This document shows, piece by piece, positions 4,855 through 11,783 of a stretch of 11,783 nt of DNA. The notes under the pieces were generated by a model. That model was given only the letters and a program-made list of their open reading frames with translations, made no database searches and had not been told where the DNA came from. A program made the position numbers and the translations under genes. This DNA comes from an uncultured Bacteroidota bacterium (GTDB lineage: Bacteria > Bacteroidota > Bacteroidia > UKL13-3): positions 1-11,783 of the forward strand of contig CAIUEQ010000352.1 in assembly GCA_903898215.1 (NCBI GenBank), written 5' to 3'. Numbering within the stretch: the first letter of the stretch is position 1; each line of letters opens with the position of its first letter.

Positions 4855-7641
4855 ATGAAGCAGATACACATAAAAGTTAACGGAAAAAAGTTTGACCTAT
4901 TGGTGAACGAACATGAAATGCTTTCATCAGTAATTCGTGAGAAAGTTGGATTAACCGGAACAAAGGTAGGTTGTGAGCAAGGAAGTTGTGGGGCATGTAC
5001 AGTTGTTGTAAATAATGAACCTGTATTAAGTTGTATCACTCCCGCAATGCGTTTTGATGGTGCTGAAATTACTACTATCGAAGGTGTTTCGCAAAATGGT
5101 GAGCTCAACAGATTACAAGAAAAGTTTGTAGAGAAAGGAGCAATTCAATGTGGCTTTTGTACTCCGGGAATGGTAATTACAGCTTTAGATTTTGTGAAGA
5201 AAAATCCGAACCCATTGTTGCACGAAATTAAAGATGCACTTTCAGGAAATTTATGCAGATGCACAGGCTACAAAAAAATTATTGAAGCTGTTGCCGAATA
5301 TGCTAATGAAGAATATACTGGCAAACGAAATCTTAAATCTGAAATCGTAAATCATAAATCGGTTGGTGTTCCTCGCCCTTATATTGAAGCAACAAAAAAA
5401 GTACAAGGCATTGCCGATTATGCTGATGATCATAAAATGAAAGATGCTTTGCATATCAAATTTGTAAAGAGCATTTTTCCACACGCAAATATTTTAAGTA
5501 TCGATACAACCGAAGCGATGAAACTTCAAGGTGTTCGTTATATCGCAACAGGAGCCGAATTGCCAATCACATTTGGAGTGTTACCTCTCTCTCAAGATGA
5601 AACAGCAATGGCCATTGAGAAGACCAGGTTTATTGGAGAATATGTTGCTGCCATTGCTGCCGATACTGAAGAAATTGCTTTCGAAGCATGCAAATTAGTA
5701 AAGGTAAAATACAAACCATTAAAAGCTTTTTTAACAATTGATGAATCGTTGAACGATATCGGTACTGCCGAAAAAATTCATAACACAACGAAGTTCAATA
5801 ACAATGTTCACAAGAAAGCTGAGTTGCGTTTTGGTGATCAACAACAAGGATTAAAAGATGCTGAAATAGTTTCGAAAATGAGTTTTGAAATGATGGGCAT
5901 CAACCACGGATTTACCGAGCCGCATGCATCAACAGCTTTTTGGGATGAGAATGGATTAACGATGATTTCGGCAACACAAGTATCCCATTATTTACATCGT
6001 GCTTTAGCTAAAACAATGGAAGTGCCACTTGGAAGAGTGCGTGTAATTAAACCATATTTAGGTGGTGGATTTGGTGGTAAGAGTGATCCATTTGCTCATG
6101 AAATTATTGTTGCACATATTGCCCGTAAAACAGGAAAACCTTGTCGTGTACGTTTATCACGCGAAGAAGTATTTCTCAATAATCATGGCAGGCATCCAAC
6201 AAAAATGGAAATACAGCTTGGTGCAAATAAAGATGGAATGCTGAAAGTTCTCGATGCCGAAATTGCCATTGATGGTGGTGCTTACGGAAGTTTTGGAATT
6301 GTTACTTCATATTACAACGGAGTGCTTTTACAAGCTCCGTATAAGTTAGATAATTTTGGTTTTCGCACGCATCGTGTGTATACAAACAAACCGCAATGTG
6401 GTGCCATGCGCGGACATGGAGCAGTGAATTCTCGCTTTGCAGTTGAGTCGATGATTGATGATATCGCACACCGTATCAATATGGATCCGGTGGAAATGCG
6501 TATCAAGAATTTCCTCGAACCAAATTCATTAACTGTTGGTCATTATCGCATCACTTCAAATGGTGTGAAAGAAGCAATTGATAGAGTAACAAAACAATCC
6601 GACTGGAAAAATAATCATGGGAAAATGCCATACGGACATGGTTTCGGAGTGGCTTGTGGGTTTTTTATCAGTGGAAGTGCATTGCCAATTATCTGGAACG
6701 AATTGCCTCAATCAACAGTTCATTTAAAAGTTGATTTTGATGGAAGAGTTTTGATTACTTCTGGTGCAAATGATATAGGACAAGGAAGTGATACGATGCT
6801 TTCAATAATCGTTGCCGAGGTTTTGGGAATATCGATGGATAAAACTTTTGTGATTGCAGCCGATACATTAATTACTCCGGTTGACTTAGGCTCTTATTCA
6901 TCACGTGTAACATTCATGGCAGGAAATGCAGCGAAAGATGCTGCTGAGAATTTGAGAAAAGAAATTTCAAATGCCATTTCGAAGAAAATGAATGTGGCTG
7001 TTGAGGAATTAATTTATTCGAGCAACAGTGTTTTTAGCAATGATAAAAAAGTAGACTTAACCTGGGATCAGGCAATTGAAATTGTAACAGCAAATCGTGG
7101 GGCAGTTAATGTGAGTGGAAAATATATCTCACCAAAATTGGGTGGCGATTTTAAAGGTGCCGGTGCCGGATTGAGTCCTTCCTATTCTTTCAGTGCATGT
7201 GTGTCGGAAGTAAAAGTTGATTTAGAAACCGGGCATGTAAAAATTCAAAATGTTTGGGGTGCGCACGATTGCGGAAAAGCTTTGAATCCTCTGGCGGTTG
7301 AAGGTCAACTAGAAGGTTCATGGCATATGGGAATCGGACAAGTGATGACCGAGTCGATGGAATATTACAATGGTTTATTGGTGAATAATAATTTCCTCGA
7401 TTATAAAATTCCAACTTCTTTAGATACACCTCCAATTCATACAAACATTGTCGAAACCATCGATCCTGAAGGTCCGTTTGGTGCCAAGGAAACAGGCGAA
7501 GGTGCAATTCATGCGGTGCTTCCTTCAATAGCAAATGCTATATATGATGCAGTAGGAGTTCGTATAACTAAGATGCCAATTAAGAGTGAAGATGTATTGA
7601 GGTTAATGAAAGAAAATAAATTAAAAAACGTAGTAGCATAA
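4855..7641 (+). CDS. hcrCA: 4-hydroxybenzoyl-CoA reductase-type fusion: [2Fe-2S] subunit joined to molybdenum subunit
   Basis: A xanthine-oxidase-family enzyme lacking only its FAD part. Residues 1-75 form a plant-type ferredoxin domain with C40, C45, C48 and C60; residues 76-160 form the second [2Fe-2S] domain with C99, C102, C134 and C136. After a short linker, the molybdenum subunit starts near 169. It shows GGGFGGK at 403-409, AMRGHG at 517-522 (R519), GQGSD at 642-646 and GAKETGE at 876-882, where E882 aligns with the catalytic glutamate. The 928 residues are about the sum of the separate HcrC and HcrA subunits of Thauera, so the fusion is a clean end-to-end join. The [4Fe-4S]-bearing FAD subunit downstream and bcr opposite point to 4-hydroxybenzoyl-CoA as substrate. 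Another hydroxyaryl-CoA or N-heterocycle remains possible. Confidence 0.87.
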   Translation: MKQIHIKVNGKKFDLLVNEHEMLSSVIREKVGLTGTKVGCEQGSCGACTVVVNNEPVLSCITPAMRFDGAEITTIEGVSQNGELNRLQEKFVEKGAIQCGFCTPGMVITALDFVKKNPNPLLHEIKDALSGNLCRCTGYKKIIEAVAEYANEEYTGKRNLKSEIVNHKSVGVPRPYIEATKKVQGIADYADDHKMKDALHIKFVKSIFPHANILSIDTTEAMKLQGVRYIATGAELPITFGVLPLSQDETAMAIEKTRFIGEYVAAIAADTEEIAFEACKLVKVKYKPLKAFLTIDESLNDIGTAEKIHNTTKFNNNVHKKAELRFGDQQQGLKDAEIVSKMSFEMMGINHGFTEPHASTAFWDENGLTMISATQVSHYLHRALAKTMEVPLGRVRVIKPYLGGGFGGKSDPFAHEIIVAHIARKTGKPCRVRLSREEVFLNNHGRHPTKMEIQLGANKDGMLKVLDAEIAIDGGAYGSFGIVTSYYNGVLLQAPYKLDNFGFRTHRVYTNKPQCGAMRGHGAVNSRFAVESMIDDIAHRINMDPVEMRIKNFLEPNSLTVGHYRITSNGVKEAIDRVTKQSDWKNNHGKMPYGHGFGVACGFFISGSALPIIWNELPQSTVHLKVDFDGRVLITSGANDIGQGSDTMLSIIVAEVLGISMDKTFVIAADTLITPVDLGSYSSRVTFMAGNAAKDAAENLRKEISNAISKKMNVAVEELIYSSNSVFSNDKKVDLTWDQAIEIVTANRGAVNVSGKYISPKLGGDFKGAGAGLSPSYSFSACVSEVKVDLETGHVKIQNVWGAHDCGKALNPLAVEGQLEGSWHMGIGQVMTESMEYYNGLLVNNNFLDYKIPTSLDTPPIHTNIVETIDPEGPFGAKETGEGAIHAVLPSIANAIYDAVGVRITKMPIKSEDVLRLMKENKLKNVVA

Positions 7642-7643
7642 AG

Positions 7644-7730
7644 ATGAAATTAATTGTTACTAATGATTTTAAAACCGGACCACGACATGTTTACTGGCTC
7701 ACAAGTATTGATGTTGTCAAAGTGAAATAA
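7644..7730 (+). CDS. Possible 28-residue mini-ORF, doubtful
   Basis: ATG at 7644, two bases after the stop of the fusion gene, opens a 28-codon frame ending at TAA 7730. The peptide begins MKLIVTNDF and has no motif, signal peptide or membrane segment. It may be a leader-like peptide, the relic of a lost gene, or chance in the 176-bp spacer before hcrB. It is listed because it fills the spacer up to the repeat block; I would not assign a function. Confidence 0.15.
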   Translation: MKLIVTNDFKTGPRHVYWLTSIDVVKVK

Positions 7731-7734
7731 AAAA

Positions 7735-7808
7735 TGCCACTAAGGCATAAAGACATTAAGAAGCACAAAGTTTTTTGTGAAACATAGTGCCTTGGTGTCT
7801 TTGTGGCA
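7735..7808. repeat. Imperfect inverted repeat built of CANNAAG units
   Basis: The ends TGCCAC (7735-7740) and GTGGCA (7803-7808) are perfect inverted repeats. Inside, CACTAAG, CATAAAG, CATTAAG and CACAAAG follow each other at 8-10 bp steps on the left arm, and their complements CTTGGTG and CTTTGTG lie 8 bp apart on the right arm. Several pairings are possible, for example 7739-7747 with 7788-7796 and 7749-7755 with 7796-7802, so the transcript could form alternative hairpins. The element ends 9 bp before the hcrB ATG. From memory, such strings occur widely between Bacteroidota genes; this is not verified. Confidence 0.7.
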
Positions 7809-7817
7809 AAAAACAAA

Positions 7818-8771
7818 ATGAATTTGTTAAATGATTTAAACATGATAGCAGAAAAAATATATATCAAAGCAAAAACAGTTGAAGAAGCAATTCAAGCTGC
7901 CAAATCAAATGGAGATAATTTTTGTTTTTTAGCAGGTGGAACAGATGTGCTTGTAAATAAATTTCAAGGAACAGAAGAAGCAACTTGTTTGATTGATATT
8001 ACCGGAATCGAGGAGTTGAAAAATGTTACCACCGATGGAAATTTTTTGAAGATTGGTTCCTTAATAAAATTAGATGATCTAAAAAAACACGAAGCAATAA
8101 CAATGAATTTTCCTGCATTGCTCGAAGCAGCTCATCAGGCAGCATCACCTATGTTGAGAAAAACAGCAACAATTGGAGGAAACATTTTATGTGAGAACCG
8201 TTGTTCGTTTTTTAATCAAAGCGAATTTTGGCGCGAAGCTGTTGGGTATTGTTTAAAATGTGAAGGAGATGTTTGTATTGCTACAGGTGGAAAAAAAGCT
8301 TGTTTCTCAAAATTTGTTTCCGATACTGCTCCTGTTTTGATTAGCGCAAATGCTCAGCTTGAAATTAGCAATGAAAATGGTTCAAAAATTATTCCTCTTG
8401 AAAGTATTTATACCGGTGATGGAATTAATCCACGAAATTTACCCAAGTTAGCATTGATAAAAAATATTGTTTTACCATTAGATAAAAACTTTAAAATTAT
8501 TTTCAAAAAATTACGTCCACGCGAAGCTGTAGATTTTACATCGCTTACAACGGCTGTTTCAATTGATCAATTTGGCGATATAAAAATTGTATTGGGTGGC
8601 ATCGATCCCAAACCTGTTGTTGTAGCAGGTTCCATGAACGATAAAAAAGAAGAACTTATTAAACAGGCGTTAAAGCAATCCCGAATTGTTGACAATGATT
8701 ATTACTCACGTGCCTACCGAAAAGAAATGATTACGGTATTTTTGAATCAGAGTTTTGAAGAGTTGAAATAA
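7818..8771 (+). CDS. hcrB: 4-hydroxybenzoyl-CoA reductase FAD subunit with extra [4Fe-4S] cluster insert
   Basis: FAD-binding subunit that takes electrons from ferredoxin and passes them to the [2Fe-2S]/molybdenum fusion protein. LAGGTD at 38-43 and ATIGGN at 117-122 are the FAD-binding loops of the family. Directly after them comes an insert with C129, C145, C153 and C162, spaced 16, 8 and 9 residues, as in the [4Fe-4S] site of Thauera HcrB; ordinary xanthine dehydrogenase FAD subunits lack it. The flanking NRCSFFNQSEFW and GYCLKCEGDVC also resemble HcrB. I choose ATG 7818 (317 residues): the N-terminus MNLLNDL then matches HcrB (MNILTDF from memory), while the upstream in-frame GTG 7803 lies inside the repeat. 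It is the last gene of the operon, 176 bp after the fusion gene. C125 and C148 are additional cysteines nearby. Confidence 0.92.
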   Translation: MNLLNDLNMIAEKIYIKAKTVEEAIQAAKSNGDNFCFLAGGTDVLVNKFQGTEEATCLIDITGIEELKNVTTDGNFLKIGSLIKLDDLKKHEAITMNFPALLEAAHQAASPMLRKTATIGGNILCENRCSFFNQSEFWREAVGYCLKCEGDVCIATGGKKACFSKFVSDTAPVLISANAQLEISNENGSKIIPLESIYTGDGINPRNLPKLALIKNIVLPLDKNFKIIFKKLRPREAVDFTSLTTAVSIDQFGDIKIVLGGIDPKPVVVAGSMNDKKEELIKQALKQSRIVDNDYYSRAYRKEMITVFLNQSFEELK

Positions 8772-8800
8772 TTTACATAGACAAAATAATAAGTAAAAAA

Positions 8801-8830
8801 GGCTTTCAGATTATCTCTGAAAGTCTTTTT
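8801..8830. terminator. Bidirectional intrinsic terminator
   Basis: GGCTTTCAGA (8801-8810) and TCTGAAAGTC (8816-8825) form a 10-bp stem with one G-T pair and a five-base loop. Five T follow on the plus strand, and six A precede it, giving a T run on the minus strand. It lies between convergent hcrB and tRNA-Val and can end both transcripts. Confidence 0.85.
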
Positions 8831-8836
8831 AGTAAT

Positions 8837-8914
8837 TGGTGGAGGCAACAGGGTTCGAACCTGTGACCCTCTGCTTGTAAGGCAGATGCTCTGAACCAGC
8901 TGAGCTATGCCTCC
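8837..8914 (-). tRNA. tRNA-Val (anticodon UAC), CCA encoded
   Basis: The minus strand folds into a full cloverleaf: acceptor GGAGGCA/TGCCTCC, D arm GCTC/GAGC, anticodon stem TCTGC/GCAGA with loop CTTACAA (anticodon TAC at 8877-8879), a five-base variable region, and T arm ACAGG-TTCGAAC-CCTGT. The discriminator is A, and CCA is encoded at 8837-8839. The mature body is 75 nt plus CCA. It reads valine GUA codons and probably others by wobble. Confidence 0.97.
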
Positions 8915-8927
8915 GTTTTAGGGACTG

Positions 8928-8958
8928 CAAATATAATGGCACATCATAAATAAACAAA
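8928..8958 (-). promoter_or_regulatory. Consensus Bacteroidota promoter of tRNA-Val
   Basis: On the minus strand TTTG (8955-8958), a 19-bp spacer and TATATTTG (8928-8935) match the -33/-7 consensus of the Bacteroidota primary sigma factor at every defined position. The -7 element ends 13 bp before the tRNA 5' end. This is strong evidence for the phylum. Confidence 0.82.
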
Positions 8959-9038
8959 CCTTCACATAAATTTCTCTGAAAATTATAAATAAAGCAATGG
9001 CTTGCATGGGTTTAATTATTTATAAACAGGATAAACAT

Positions 9039-9068
9039 AAAAAAATCCCGCGTTCATCACGCAGGATT
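9039..9068 (-). terminator. Intrinsic terminator of gyrB
   Basis: On the minus strand AATCCTGCGT and ACGCGGGATT form a 10-bp stem (one G-T pair) with loop GATGA, followed by seven T. It begins 23 bp after the gyrB stop codon, so gyrB ends before the tRNA promoter. Confidence 0.9.
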
Positions 9069-9091
9069 TATTTATATTTTTAAAAATTTAG

Positions 9092-11047
9092 TTAAGCATC
9101 AATACGGGCATATTTTGCATTAGCTTCAATAAATGCTCTACGAGGAGGAACTTCATCACCCATCAACATACTAAATATACGATCGGCTTCTGCAGCGCTA
9201 TCTAAGGTAACTTGTTTAAGCGTGCGTGTTTCCGGATTCATGGTTGTGCTCCATAATTGTTCTGCATTCATCTCTCCCAAACCTTTATAACGTTGTATTC
9301 CCACACTTTCAGGGTTTCCACCTTTGGCAATACGCTTCACAACTTCTTCACGTTGTTGTTCGGTCCAGCAATACTCTTCTTCTTTTCCTTTTTTTACTAA
9401 ATATAAAGGTGGTTGAGCAATATAAATATAACCGAACTCGATCAATTCTTTCATGTAACGGAAAAACAAAGTAAGGATCAAGGTACGAATATGGCTTCCA
9501 TCCACGTCAGCATCCGTCATGATGATGATTTTATGGTAGCGAAGTTTATTCATGTTCAATGCTTTGTTATCTTCTTCGGTTCCTATTGTTACACCTAAAC
9601 CGGTGAACATATTTTTTATTTCCTCGTTCTCATAAATTTTATGTTCGAGGGCTTTTTCTACATTCAGAATTTTTCCACGAAGAGGAAGGATAGCTTGATT
9701 TACTCTATTACGACCTTGTTTAGCTGTTCCACCCGCAGAGTCACCCTCAACTAAATAAATTTCGCATAAAGTAGGATCTGTTTCTTGGCAATCGGCAAGT
9801 TTTCCGGGTAATCCGCTTCCGCTCATAGCGCCTTTACGTTGCACCATCTCACGAGCTTTTTTAGCTGCATGTCGAGCTGTTGCTGCAAGAATTACTTTTT
9901 GCACGATCAACTTGGCTTCTTTCGGATTTTCTTCTAAATAATTGTTTAACATTTCACCTACGCAAATATCAACAGCACCCGTAACTTCATTATTTCCTAA
10001 TTTTGTTTTTGTTTGTCCTTCAAATTGTGGCTCCTGAACTTTTACTGAAATAACGCCTGTTAATCCTTCACGAAAATCATCTCCTGCTATTTCAAATTTC
10101 AGGTTTTTAAACATCCCTTCTTTCTCAGCATACGATTTTAAAGTTCTTGTTAAAGCTCTTCTAAAACCTGCTACGTGAGTTCCTCCTTCGATGGTATTGA
10201 TATTGTTTACATATGAATGAAGGTTTTCAGTATAGCCTGTATTATAAATCATTGCCACTTCAACAGGAACACCACCTTTTTCGCCTTCTACATAAATTGG
10301 CTCAGGTAACAATTTTTCACGTGTTCCATCAAGAAAACTAACAAATTCTTTTAGTCCGCCATTGCTGTAAAAAAGTTCTTCTTTTGTATTTCCATTTTCA
10401 TCAGGTCTCTCATCTTTCAGGGTAATGCTTACACCTTTGTTGAGATATGAAAGTTCACGCATTCTTGCGGCAATGGTGTCATATTTATATTCGGTAGTGA
10501 TAAAAATACTTCCGTCAGGAACAAAATGAATAGTGGTTCCTGTTTTATCACTCACACCGGTTTCTTTTACATCATATAATGGCTTACCACAACTGTATTC
10601 CTGTTGAAAAATTTTACCATTACCATAAACAGTTGCAATTAGAGTTGTTGAAAGTGCGTTCACACAACTAACGCCCACACCATGCAAACCGCCTGATACT
10701 TTGTAAGTATCTTTATCAAATTTTCCACCCGCATGCAAAACAGTCATAACAACTTCTAATGCTGATTTGCCTTCTTTAGCCATGATTCCGGTAGGAATAC
10801 CACGACCATCATCGCTCACTGTAATAGAATTATCGGTATTGATTGAAACAAATATATTTTTACAATATCCGGCTAAAGCTTCATCTATCGAATTATCAAC
10901 TACCTCATAAACTAAATGGTGTAAACCTCTTACTCCAACATCACCAATATACATTGCCGGTCTTTTTCTTACTGCTTCTAATCCTTCTAAAACCTGAATA
11001 TTATCAGCGGTATAATTTTGTTTGTTTTCCATTGATCCTTCTGTCAT
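9092..11047 (-). CDS. gyrB: DNA gyrase subunit B
   Basis: ATPase subunit of DNA gyrase, which introduces negative supercoils together with GyrA. The protein is complete at 651 residues. The GHKL ATPase domain shows E48 and N52 in EVVDNSIDEALAG, DDGRGIP at 79-85, GGLHGVGV at 119-126 and QTKTKLG at 345-351 with the ATP-sensing lysine. The TOPRIM domain has EGDSAGG at 434-440 and the metal-binding DADVD at 512-516; RYKGLGEM at 586-593 closes the core. It lacks the roughly 170-residue insert of enterobacterial GyrB, as is usual outside that group. The start could be ATG 11047 or the ATG five codons later (11032); neither has a clear ribosome site. GyrB rather than ParE is supported by the DPTLCEIYLVEGDSAGG and AILPLRGKILNVEKA stretches. 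Confidence 0.98.
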   Translation of the reverse strand: MTEGSMENKQNYTADNIQVLEGLEAVRKRPAMYIGDVGVRGLHHLVYEVVDNSIDEALAGYCKNIFVSINTDNSITVSDDGRGIPTGIMAKEGKSALEVVMTVLHAGGKFDKDTYKVSGGLHGVGVSCVNALSTTLIATVYGNGKIFQQEYSCGKPLYDVKETGVSDKTGTTIHFVPDGSIFITTEYKYDTIAARMRELSYLNKGVSITLKDERPDENGNTKEELFYSNGGLKEFVSFLDGTREKLLPEPIYVEGEKGGVPVEVAMIYNTGYTENLHSYVNNINTIEGGTHVAGFRRALTRTLKSYAEKEGMFKNLKFEIAGDDFREGLTGVISVKVQEPQFEGQTKTKLGNNEVTGAVDICVGEMLNNYLEENPKEAKLIVQKVILAATARHAAKKAREMVQRKGAMSGSGLPGKLADCQETDPTLCEIYLVEGDSAGGTAKQGRNRVNQAILPLRGKILNVEKALEHKIYENEEIKNMFTGLGVTIGTEEDNKALNMNKLRYHKIIIMTDADVDGSHIRTLILTLFFRYMKELIEFGYIYIAQPPLYLVKKGKEEEYCWTEQQREEVVKRIAKGGNPESVGIQRYKGLGEMNAEQLWSTTMNPETRTLKQVTLDSAAEADRIFSMLMGDEVPPRRAFIEANAKYARIDA

Positions 11048-11254
11048 TTTCGTTTAAATAAATTATTGGGTAAAAGTAGTTTGAAATGCTTTCTTAACCT
11101 AAATTTATAGCACGATTTGTCGCATACTTTTCCACATTTTTTCCTCGTTTTTTTTTGTGCTTCAAGATGCGCCACTATCAAGGATGTAAAAGTATTTTTT
11201 TGCTTGAAGCCTTTCATCATTTTATAAAATGAAATGAAATATTAATTTCCCAGA
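11048..11254. other. Divergent intergenic region between gyrB and the K+ channel gene
   Basis: 207 bp of AT-rich DNA with no open frame of note. The perfect 8-bp arms GCTTCAAG (11159-11166) and CTTGAAGC (11203-11210) form an inverted repeat with a 36-bp spacer and could be a weak regulatory or structural element. I see no promoter matching the TTTG-N19-TAnnTTTG form for either gene; TACTTTTA on the minus strand (11071-11078) is a partial -7 match for gyrB only. Confidence 0.4.
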
Positions 11255-11783
11255 GTGCAAAGTGCAGCAATAAAAAAACTAAGACATAAAATTACATTAG
11301 CAATACTGCTTTTAACTATTCCTTTACTTATTGGGGTAGTAGGATTTATGTTGATAGAAAATTATACTTTTCTTGAAGCATTATATATGACTGTGATTAC
11401 AGTTGCTACAGTTGGTTTTCAGGAAGTGAGACCTCTGAATGATGAAGGCAGAATATTCACCATTTTCCTTATTATCACTAACCTTGGAATATTCGCTTAT
11501 GCAATTTCACTCGTTACAGGAACGATAGCTGATAGTAATTTTTTTGAACGTTATAAAATTAATAGAATGAAAAATAAAATCGCTGAATTAAGAAATCATG
11601 TTATTGTATGCGGTTACGGTAGAAACGGCAAAGAAGCCTGCATCATGCTTAAACGTAACAAAATAAAATATGTGGTACTTGAAAACAAAAAAGAGCTCAC
11701 AGAGGATTCCTCAATAGCAGATGACTTTTATTTTTTGAATGAAGATGCTACTAAGGATGAAACACTTTTAAATGCAGGAATTA
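11255..11783 (+). CDS. Two-helix K+ channel with RCK (TrkA-N) domain, 3' end cut by window edge
   Basis: Probable ligand-gated potassium channel of the inner membrane; 176 codons are visible. Residues 13-34 form the first membrane helix, 41-57 the pore helix and filter with TVGFQE at 52-57 in place of the canonical TVGYGD, and 66-90 the second helix. After a basic linker a Rossmann-type RCK domain begins with HVIVCGYGRNG at 115-125, where the glycines form the nucleotide-binding loop. The GTG at 11255 is the only early start codon in frame, since TAA lies four codons upstream at 11243. The gene is divergent from gyrB and has no evident link to the aromatic genes. Selectivity for K+ is assumed from the family. 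Confidence 0.85.
   Translation, partial: MQSAAIKKLRHKITLAILLLTIPLLIGVVGFMLIENYTFLEALYMTVITVATVGFQEVRPLNDEGRIFTIFLIITNLGIFAYAISLVTGTIADSNFFERYKINRMKNKIAELRNHVIVCGYGRNGKEACIMLKRNKIKYVVLENKKELTEDSSIADDFYFLNEDATKDETLLNAGI

Noticed and set aside
7803..7817. GTG start at 7803 for the FAD subunit, adding five residues
   Set aside because: The GTG lies inside the inverted repeat, and the N-terminus from ATG 7818 matches the HcrB family start.
4855..8771. Purine-degrading xanthine dehydrogenase
   Set aside because: The FAD subunit has the HcrB-type four-cysteine insert, the neighbours are benzoyl-CoA reductase genes, and no purine pathway gene is present.

Overview
The window looks like a piece of a Bacteroidota chromosome. 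The DNA is AT-rich and Shine-Dalgarno-like sequences are scarce. The tRNA-Val gene is preceded by an exact TTTG-N19-TAnnTTTG promoter, the form typical of this phylum. GyrB (651 residues, without the large enterobacterial insert) and the two-helix K+ channel with an RCK domain also fit. The phylum call is an inference from these traits, because no database could be searched.

Layout. Left third, minus strand: bcrC (863-2026) and the first 269 codons of bcrB (807 down to the left edge), which are the catalytic subunits of a class I, ATP-dependent benzoyl-CoA reductase. The order C then B matches the known bcrCBAD operon, so bcrA and bcrD are expected just left of the window. A 188-bp divergent control region (2027-2214) separates this operon from a plus-strand operon. 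That region holds two tandem TGA-N6-TCA (CRP/FNR-type) boxes 22 bp apart and a Bacteroidota-type promoter candidate for bcrC.

Middle, plus strand: a MocA-like molybdopterin cytidylyltransferase, XdhC, a short-chain dehydrogenase, a DUF302 protein, a 928-residue fusion of the [2Fe-2S] and molybdenum subunits of a xanthine-oxidase-family enzyme, and an FAD subunit. The FAD subunit carries a four-cysteine insert (C129, C145, C153, C162) with the spacing of the extra [4Fe-4S] cluster of 4-hydroxybenzoyl-CoA reductase HcrB. This marks the enzyme as a reductive dehydroxylase of the HcrABC type, not a purine oxidase. Two low-complexity repeat blocks lie between genes of this operon (3621-3697 and 7735-7808). 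A bidirectional terminator (8801-8830) closes it.

Right third: tRNA-Val(UAC) and gyrB, both minus strand, each with its own signals. At the right edge a K+ channel/RCK gene begins on the plus strand and runs out of the window.

How the genes fit together: the molybdenum enzyme would remove the para-hydroxyl of 4-hydroxybenzoyl-CoA to give benzoyl-CoA. Bcr would then reduce the ring to cyclohexadienoyl-CoA. MocA and XdhC would supply mature cofactor, and the SDR may act on a later alicyclic hydroxyacyl-CoA. The window therefore appears to encode the core of an anaerobic aromatic degradation route in a phylum where I do not know it to be established, set beside housekeeping genes.
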